The position numbers were made by a program, and so were the translations under genes. DNA of 10,056 bases from Bacillota bacterium (GTDB lineage: Bacteria > Bacillota > Bacilli > Alicyclobacillales > SLC66), in contig JAJZZT010000408.1 in assembly GCA_021797415.1 (NCBI GenBank), forward strand, positions 1-10,056, in the 5' to 3' direction. Of this stretch, positions 5,777 through 10,056 are shown in pieces. Positions within the stretch are counted from its first letter, which is position 1, and every line of letters starts with the position of its first letter. The notes beneath the pieces were generated by a model. That model did no database searches and was not told where the DNA came from. It worked only from the letters and a program-made list of their open reading frames with translations.

Positions 5777-6532
5777 GTGCCGGCAGACAGATTGAATGGA
5801 TCGGGGAACCATACGGAAGGCAGCATTCGCGTGGTTGTCGCGGACGATCATCCGCTGTATCGCCGATGCGTCGTGGACATCCTCCGGAAGGAGGAGCGCA
5901 TCGAGGTTGTCGGCGAGGCGGAAAACGGTCTGGAGGCAGTCACTCTGGCGGAAAGAGTCCAGCCGGACGTTCTGATCATGGATCTCACCATGCCCGTGAT
6001 GACAGGGACCGAGGCCATCGCTCGCATCCATCTGTCTGGCCTGTCTGTTCGCATTCTCATTCTCACAGGGGCAGAGGATATCTCATGCCTGCTCAGGGCA
6101 TTCAAGAGCGGCGCGCAGGGCTGTATCATCAAGTCGGTCACGCCGGACGAACTGGTGCGCGCAGTCCGCGCCGCCGCCGCCGGGGAAGCAGTGATCCCCG
6201 ACCGCCTGCTTTCGGCCATCTGGTCGGAAATGTCGCAGATCGCCCTCCCCGCGAGCGCATCGCAGGCGCATCCGGCGAACCCATCCCCGCTGACGGCGCG
6301 AGAAATTGAAGTCTTGCGCCAGATCGAGACCGGCGCCTCCAACCGCAAGATCGCCGAAAAACTGTGCATCAGCGAGAATACGATCCGCAACCGGATCCAC
6401 GACATCTTCGGCAAGCTTCGCGTCACAAGCCGCGCCCAGGCTGTCGCCTATGCGGTCCGGGAAGGGCTGATTCCCGCCCGCGGCGAATCCCCCGACTTTC
6501 AGGACGAAGCGCCGTGTCCGCCGGAAGCGTGA
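5777..6532 (+). CDS. Orphan NarL/FixJ-family response regulator
   Basis: A 251-aa protein with a receiver domain (about 17-133) and a C-terminal LuxR-type helix-turn-helix (about 171-230). The receiver has the acidic pair D23/D24, phospho-acceptor D69 (LIMDLTMP), T97 and K119 (CIIKS), so it should be phosphorylatable. The DNA-binding domain has the usual LTAREIEVLRQIETGASNRKIAEKL start and recognition helix (SENTIRNRIHDIFGKL). It starts at GTG 5777 with a G7 run 7 nt upstream; about 15 residues precede the receiver and a 20-residue polar tail follows the HTH. No kinase is adjacent; the nearest, at 8259-9932, already has its own regulator. The divergent position next to the cytochrome operon suggests control of it; that is inference. 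Confidence 0.9.
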   Translation: MPADRLNGSGNHTEGSIRVVVADDHPLYRRCVVDILRKEERIEVVGEAENGLEAVTLAERVQPDVLIMDLTMPVMTGTEAIARIHLSGLSVRILILTGAEDISCLLRAFKSGAQGCIIKSVTPDELVRAVRAAAAGEAVIPDRLLSAIWSEMSQIALPASASQAHPANPSPLTAREIEVLRQIETGASNRKIAEKLCISENTIRNRIHDIFGKLRVTSRAQAVAYAVREGLIPARGESPDFQDEAPCPPEA

Positions 6533-6533
6533 C

Positions 6534-6938
6534 ATGGGGCAGGTGACGACATCGCCGCAGACGGCATCGCCGCAGAAGACCACTGTCGCAGACGACCATC
6601 GCCGCAGACGACCATCGCCGCAGAAGACCACTGTCGCAGACGACCATCGCCGCGGACGACAGTCGCAGACGACAGAACCGCAATCGGCGGCAGTCGACGG
6701 CATCGCCGCAGACATCCGCTCATGGGCAAATGCCGGTCCAGTTGTCGTTTGGCAGCGTTTCCCGGATCAAAGGGCAGGCGACATTCACAGCCATGACCCG
6801 CAGCCTGGCTCGGTGCAGTTCATCACGAGCGACATGATCGCGTCTCAGATAGCCGCCGACCGCGGTCACGGTCAAGTGGACGTGGTAGTTCCCCGGCGTC
6901 GGGAACCTACCACGTCCATCCTCGCGGCGGTAAACTGA
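6534..6938 (+). CDS. Doubtful ORF spanning the 16-bp repeats
   Basis: A 134-codon frame beginning one base after the regulator's stop (ATG 6534, weak GGAAG 6 nt upstream). Its first third is repeat-coded and Ser/Gln/Arg/Asp-rich, because three 16-bp units make a 48-bp in-frame repeat. The remainder (from about residue 66) is ordinary-looking but unrecognised, and it runs 67 nt into the convergent FMN reductase gene. A frame on the opposite strand of 6691-6930 is equally open. It may be translated by coupling to the regulator, or be chance. Treat as a weak call. Confidence 0.2.
   Translation: MGQVTTSPQTASPQKTTVADDHRRRRPSPQKTTVADDHRRGRQSQTTEPQSAAVDGIAADIRSWANAGPVVVWQRFPDQRAGDIHSHDPQPGSVQFITSDMIASQIAADRGHGQVDVVVPRRREPTTSILAAVN
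6550..6673. repeat. 16-bp tandem repeat array downstream of the response regulator
   Basis: Units of the type CATCGCCGCAGACGAC begin at 6550 (15 bp), 6565, 6581, 6597, 6613, 6629 and 6645, with a 13-bp remnant at 6661-6673 and an isolated CATCGCCGCAGAC at 6701. Three variants (CATCGCCGCAGAAGAC, CACTGTCGCAGACGAC, CATCGCCGCAGACGAC) recur in order, giving a 48-bp higher-order period (6565-6612 repeated from 6613). A 16-bp period does not keep frame, so it was probably not shaped by protein selection. No spacers are present. Confidence 0.93.
6674..6871. other. Intergenic stretch between convergent genes
   Basis: About 200 nt between the 16-bp array and the end of the FMN reductase. Both strands are open: the plus frame of 6534-6938, and a minus frame running from about 6930 to 6720 through the hairpin, with residues GNYHVHLTVTAVGGY but no good start. 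This hints at a decayed coding remnant, but I recognise no family. No promoter or terminator was seen here. Confidence 0.3.
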
Positions 6939-7450
6939 ACCAACTGCTCAACCAGTCCCGCGAGACGGCTGCGACATTCATGCCGCAGCCCCGGCGGATC
7001 GCCTGGCAGCACGTCATCCGGATCGACGATGAACTGACCGGGCAACACGTAACCCGACAATGAACGCATGATGAGGCGCAGTTGGTTGAGCGCGTTGATT
7101 CCGCCCTTGCCGCCGCCCGACGAGGCAAGAATCACGATTCCCTTTTCGGCAAACACGTCGCTTCCCAGAAAATCGAGCGCGTTTTTCAGTGCGCCGCTGA
7201 TGCCGTTGTGGTATTCCGGCGTGCAGATCACCATGCCGTCCGCTGCACGCGCATCGTTTCGCAGTTTCACCAGGGCGGGGTATGGACCACCTTCTTCATC
7301 CATTTCAAACAGAGGCAGCCGGTCATGGCGCACATCAAATGACAACAGATCGATGTTGCGATCACGGACCAGGTCTTCGACAGCCCGTGCGAGAATCCGC
7401 GTGTTCGCCTGTTTGCGCGGACTGCCGCACATGACGAGAATTTTCATCAT
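6872..7450 (-). CDS. NADPH-dependent FMN reductase (flavodoxin-fold)
   Basis: A 192-aa protein of the NADPH-dependent FMN reductase / azoreductase family. The FMN phosphate loop is GSPRKQANTRIL (residues 9-20), and TPEYHNGISGALKNALDFL (77-95) is the signature flavin-contact and dimer segment. SSGGGKGG (110-117) completes the flavin site. Such cytosolic dimers move two electrons from NAD(P)H to FMN, quinones, azo dyes or metal ions such as chromate. The start is ATG 7450 (or 7447), with GGGGG 6 nt upstream. Family proteins usually end near residue 180; the last 14 codons (DVVGSRRRGTTTST) lie inside a long hairpin, so the native end may have been replaced. It is monocistronic and preceded by the kinase operon's terminator. 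Confidence 0.88.
   Translation of the reverse strand: MMKILVMCGSPRKQANTRILARAVEDLVRDRNIDLLSFDVRHDRLPLFEMDEEGGPYPALVKLRNDARAADGMVICTPEYHNGISGALKNALDFLGSDVFAEKGIVILASSGGGKGGINALNQLRLIMRSLSGYVLPGQFIVDPDDVLPGDPPGLRHECRSRLAGLVEQLVQFTAARMDVVGSRRRGTTTST
6878..6917. repeat. Long hairpin overlapping the 3' end of the FMN reductase gene
   Basis: GGACGTGGTAGTTCCC (6878-6893) and GGGAACCTACCACGTCC (6901-6917) pair along 16 bp with a single bulged base; the loop is 7 nt. It spans the last 14 codons of the reductase and stops 4 nt before its TGA. There is no T tract on either side. It may serve as a terminator-like or stabilising structure for convergent transcripts, or be one copy of an interspersed palindromic element. 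Confidence 0.7.
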
Positions 7451-7482
7451 ACATGCCCCCGTTTCCGATGATGATCATTTTG

Positions 7483-7495
7483 CGGCGTTACGCCG
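7483..7495. repeat. Short hairpin upstream of the FMN reductase
   Basis: CGGCG TTA CGCCG, a 5-bp perfect stem, followed on the plus strand by TTTCTTTC. It lies in the leader of the minus-strand reductase, 33 nt before its ATG. It is too short to assign; possible roles are an operator half-site pair or a leader hairpin. Confidence 0.3.
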
Positions 7496-7536
7496 TTTCT
7501 TTCATCGTCGCAAAGAAGGAGCCCGCATACACAAAA

Positions 7537-7560
7537 GGTCCATCCTCCATAAGACGGACC
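7537..7560 (-). terminator. Intrinsic terminator of the kinase/regulator operon
   Basis: On the minus strand GGTCCGTC and GATGGACC form an 8-bp stem with one mismatch around an 8-nt loop, directly followed by TTTTG. It lies 77 nt after the stop of the LuxR-type regulator and ahead of the FMN reductase, so it probably separates the two units. Confidence 0.55.
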
Positions 7561-7636
7561 GCCGCTGAGACTTTGGTCGCAATCGTTGGCGACAAACCGG
7601 GGGCGACGAGTCAGGACAGTCATCCGCCGTCCCGGA

Positions 7637-8287
7637 TCAGCCTCCGTCCCGGCCTTTGACGACATAAAGCGCCGCTTGGGTGCGGTCGCTCACCCCAAGT
7701 TTGCCCAGCACGCGGGTCATGTGCGACTTGACCGTCTTCTCCGAAATGCGCAGGAGGACCGCGATCTCCTTGTTGCTCATGCCTTTTGCCACAGCGCCCA
7801 GCACTTCCTGTTCACGCCGCGTCAAACTTTCCAGACCCGCGGGCGGATGGTCCGGCGTAATAGACAGCGAGGCGACGCGCTCCATCAGGTTGGCCGAAAT
7901 ATCCGGGCTCAACTGCACATTGCCGTTATACGCCCCCCGGATGGCTTCCGCAAGCTGGTCGGGTTGCACATCCTTCAGGAGATAGCCGGCCGCTCCCGCC
8001 TGCAAGGCCGGGAGAATATGATCAAAATCGGCGAAGCTCGTGAGCACGACCACCCTCACCTCCGGATGCCTCTGACGGATGCGCGCTGTCGCCTCAACCC
8101 CGTCCACGACAGGCATCACCAGATCCATCAACACCACATCGGGTCGCAGTTCATCGACTTTCTCCACAGCCTCTTTCCCGTCGCGCGCCTCGCCGACCAG
8201 CTCAAAATCAGACTGTGTGCCGAGAAAAAAGGTAAGACCCTTCAGGACAATCAGGTGGTCATCGGCCACGAGAACGCGAATCTTCAT
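7637..8287 (-). CDS. NarL/LiaR-type response regulator
   Basis: A 216-aa two-domain regulator. Counting from ATG 8287, the receiver spans about 1-120 with acidic pair D9/D10, phospho-acceptor D55 (VLMDLVMP), T83 and K105 (YLLKD). The LuxR-type HTH spans about 153-213 (LTRREQEVLGAVAKGMSNKEIA, then SEKTVKSHMTRVLGKLGV). I chose ATG 8287 because AAAGGCGG ends 6 nt upstream; the ATG at 8293 would leave almost no spacing and adds only Met-Gly. The start lies within the 3' end of the kinase gene (29-nt overlap), so the two are co-transcribed and coupled, and the kinase is its evident partner. Domain order and length match the LiaR, VraR and NreC group. Confidence 0.93.
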   Translation of the reverse strand: MKIRVLVADDHLIVLKGLTFFLGTQSDFELVGEARDGKEAVEKVDELRPDVVLMDLVMPVVDGVEATARIRQRHPEVRVVVLTSFADFDHILPALQAGAAGYLLKDVQPDQLAEAIRGAYNGNVQLSPDISANLMERVASLSITPDHPPAGLESLTRREQEVLGAVAKGMSNKEIAVLLRISEKTVKSHMTRVLGKLGVSDRTQAALYVVKGRDGG

Positions 8288-9932
8288 GCCCATCCGCCTT
8301 TCCCGACTGAGGAATCGCCGCCTTGATGCGCGTGCCGCCCGGCCCGCTCTGCACAGTGAACGAGCCGCCCAGAGCTTCGGTTCGCTCCCGCATGGTCCTC
8401 ATCCCCATGGCGAACTTCCCGTTTTTCTTGGTGACATCAAATCCGCCGCCTCCGTCCACGACCTCCATCAGAACCTTTCTTCCCGATGTGCGCAGGACGA
8501 TGTCGGCAAAATCGACGCGGGCGTGCTTTCTTACATTGTTCAGCGCCTCCTGTCCGATGCGCCAGAGCGCCTCCTCCACCGCCGGTGGCAGTTCCCGCAC
8601 TCCTCTCACCTGTTCGCGGACGCGAACGCCGATACTCTCGCCGTATCGCTTCAGCGCCGTGACGAGCCCTTGTTCCAATCCCTCGGGCCGCAATTGCCAG
8701 ATCAACGAACGCATTTCCTCCAGCGCCTTTTGCGCGAGCGACTGAATTTCCAACAGGTGCAGCCGGCGATCTCCGGCGTCGTGAATCATCATCGCCTCTG
8801 TTCCACGCGCGATGAGCGTCAGCGAAAACAGGTATTGACATACGGAATCGTGCAAATCGCGCGCCAGGCGATTGCGTTCCTCAATGCGGACCAGTTTGCG
8901 CCGTTGTTCCACCAACAGGAGATTCTCGAAGACGAGTGAAACATGATCCGCGAGCGAACGCAACACATCCAGATCGACCTCGTCAAAGTCACGCCGCCGC
9001 GGACTGGCGACAAACAGCGCGCCGAACAGGTCGCCATGCAGCCGCACAGGCACGGCCACCGCAGAGCGAAAGGCGGGTATGCCATGAACGATCGCGTCGC
9101 AGCTCACATCGCCTACGTCTGGCACAGACACCATCCTGCGCTCGCGAAACACGACCGCAACCGGATGCGCGTCCGGAAGCGCGCCGCTCACATTCAGACT
9201 GATCTGCCGCATCTCGCGCCCAACGCACAGTGCGCGGATCGCCACACCTTGGGGCTCCTCGGTGAAAAACGCCACGGCTGACCAGTCAAACGCTTGCGCC
9301 ACACATGCGGCCGATTCGCGAAGCACACTGTCCACATCGCGAATCTCGTCAAGTTGGCGCATGACCTCGCCAAGTTTCAGATAATAGTGCGCCCGCTTCT
9401 CCTGGATATGATAGAGTCTCGTCCGCTCAATGGCCGTGCCAATCTGGTACGCGACCGACTGCAGCAGCGTGAGCTCTTCCGCCGAAAAGTGTTCTTTCCC
9501 TGGAGAGGCGACGTTGAGCACGCCGCACTGCCTTCCTCCCGCCTCAAGAGGAACCGTCGCATGATGCGTGATCCCCGCTATGTCGCCCCATTTGAACCGA
9601 AGCGCATTTTCGACGCGCTTGCACCCGATCGTGTTGGCCGCGCTGTGAAGTTCACCCGCCCACAATCGCGTCAGGCACCAGCAAGCGTCTGTCCGCATGG
9701 CCAGTTTGCCGTTCGAACTCAAAGCGGGGGGAAGATGGCAGTCAGCCGCACAGGTGTAGTCCGGCTCATGTTCCGACAGGAGAATCCAGCCCGCTTCGAG
9801 CTCCGTCACTTGCAGCAGTTTCTCCAACACCGAGTTCAGCATTTCATTCATGTCGTTGCTGGAATTGAGCGTTTCCGCAATCTCTTTCAAAATCAGCAGT
9901 TCATTCTCGTCCCGTTTACCCGCCCTGTCCAT
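8259..9932 (-). CDS. Soluble sensor histidine kinase, GAF-GAF-HisKA_3-HATPase_c
   Basis: A 557-aa kinase without membrane helices. GAF 1 is at about 25-170, GAF 2 at about 195-335, then the HisKA_3 dimerisation helix with phospho-acceptor H361 (ARDLHDSVCQYLFSL), and the ATPase domain at about 450-542: N box QEALNNVRKHA (N465/N466), G1 DGGGGF (D493), G2 GMRTMRERTEALGG. This is the NarX/LiaS/NreB kinase class and pairs with LuxR-type regulators, as here. GAF 1 carries a cysteine set C61, C65, C84, C86 and C104 (CAADC, CWC, IGC), plus C136; related GAF kinases show a CxC...C pattern. Metal, Fe-S or redox sensing is my inference. ATG 9932 follows GGGGAGG by 5 nt. The ligand is unknown. Confidence 0.92.
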   Translation of the reverse strand: MDRAGKRDENELLILKEIAETLNSSNDMNEMLNSVLEKLLQVTELEAGWILLSEHEPDYTCAADCHLPPALSSNGKLAMRTDACWCLTRLWAGELHSAANTIGCKRVENALRFKWGDIAGITHHATVPLEAGGRQCGVLNVASPGKEHFSAEELTLLQSVAYQIGTAIERTRLYHIQEKRAHYYLKLGEVMRQLDEIRDVDSVLRESAACVAQAFDWSAVAFFTEEPQGVAIRALCVGREMRQISLNVSGALPDAHPVAVVFRERRMVSVPDVGDVSCDAIVHGIPAFRSAVAVPVRLHGDLFGALFVASPRRRDFDEVDLDVLRSLADHVSLVFENLLLVEQRRKLVRIEERNRLARDLHDSVCQYLFSLTLIARGTEAMMIHDAGDRRLHLLEIQSLAQKALEEMRSLIWQLRPEGLEQGLVTALKRYGESIGVRVREQVRGVRELPPAVEEALWRIGQEALNNVRKHARVDFADIVLRTSGRKVLMEVVDGGGGFDVTKKNGKFAMGMRTMRERTEALGGSFTVQSGPGGTRIKAAIPQSGKADGHEDSRSRGR

Positions 9933-9974
9933 GCCGGCCTCCCCGCAATTTTTCCTCCTCGTCCGCGTCCACCC

Positions 9975-10056
9975 TCATATACCGTACACGATTTGCAGCA
10001 ACGTCTGCCACAACGACACCCCGGCGATGCGCGCCGCCTCCAGCAATTCTCCCGGC
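9975..10056 (-). CDS. 3' end of an unidentified gene, possible ABC permease EAA motif
   Basis: The last 26 codons of a minus-strand frame open to the right edge, ending at TGA 9975-9977, 42 nt before the kinase start. The residues PGELLEAARIAGVSLWQTLL fit the spacing of the EAA loop of ABC importer permeases (EAA-x3-G-x9-I). However, that loop normally lies well inside the protein, with a following LP and more helices, whereas this frame stops four residues after the Ile. It may be a truncated permease, or an unrelated small helical protein such as a UPF0175-type antitoxin, where a similar helix-turn-helix is found. The upstream part is outside the window. Confidence 0.35.
   Translation of the reverse strand, partial: PGELLEAARIAGVSLWQTLLQIVYGI

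Noticed and set aside
7453..7659. Plus-strand frame of 68 codons between the reductase and the regulator
   Set aside because: It overlaps the terminator hairpin and the regulator's 3' end, has no ribosome-binding site and no recognisable residues.
8079..8939. A 286-codon plus-strand frame
   Set aside because: It is antisense to the kinase and regulator genes, whose catalytic motifs are complete on the minus strand.

Overview
The window looks like chromosomal DNA of a GC-rich, probably Gram-positive bacterium. The evidence is strong GGAGG-type ribosome-binding sites, frequent GTG and TTG starts, and an operon built around a short b6-type cytochrome b. The Alicyclobacillaceae or a related Bacillota lineage is my guess; nothing in the window proves it. 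No transposase, integrase, rRNA, tRNA or CRISPR array was seen.

Layout. 1-927 (minus): an MFS transporter cut by the left edge, with an operator-like palindrome in its leader. 1207-2309 (minus): two separate GNAT acetyltransferases. 2310-2479: an intergenic region with two good sigma-A-type promoters facing apart, plus a 15-bp direct repeat. 2480-3163 (plus): the 3' half of a prolyl-tRNA synthetase gene whose editing insertion is replaced by a short four-cysteine linker and whose 5' half is missing. A strong hairpin at 3210-3240 separates it from the convergent next block. 3295-5493 (minus): a compact respiratory operon. In transcription order it holds an unlisted 38-aa single-TM microprotein (5493-5377), a 207-aa cytochrome b6-like protein (5380-4757), a 336-aa cysteine-free membrane protein (4760-3750), a 21-bp tandem repeat array (3537-3735) and a 72-aa two-TM protein (3513-3295). 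The first three overlap by 4 nt at each junction, so their translation is probably coupled.

5494-5776 is a divergent control region with a perfect 9-bp inverted repeat. 5777-6532 (plus) is an orphan NarL/FixJ-type response regulator, followed by a 16-bp-period minisatellite (6550-6673). 6872-7450 (minus) is an NADPH-dependent FMN reductase whose last codons lie in a long hairpin. 7637-9932 (minus) is a two-component pair: a soluble double-GAF HisKA_3 kinase with a cysteine-rich first GAF domain, overlapping its LuxR-type regulator. At the right edge (9975-10056, minus) is the 3' end of another gene, possibly with an ABC-permease EAA motif.

How they may work together (inference): the cytochrome operon encodes a quinol-oxidising module. 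Its cytochrome b has the four heme-b histidines but a serine where b6/QcrB proteins have the heme-c(i) cysteine. Its large partner cannot carry c-type heme. The divergent response regulator is the natural candidate to control it, and the cysteine-rich GAF kinase could sense redox state, oxygen or metal. The most unusual material is the cytochrome module with its microprotein, the two minisatellites and the prolyl-tRNA synthetase remnant.
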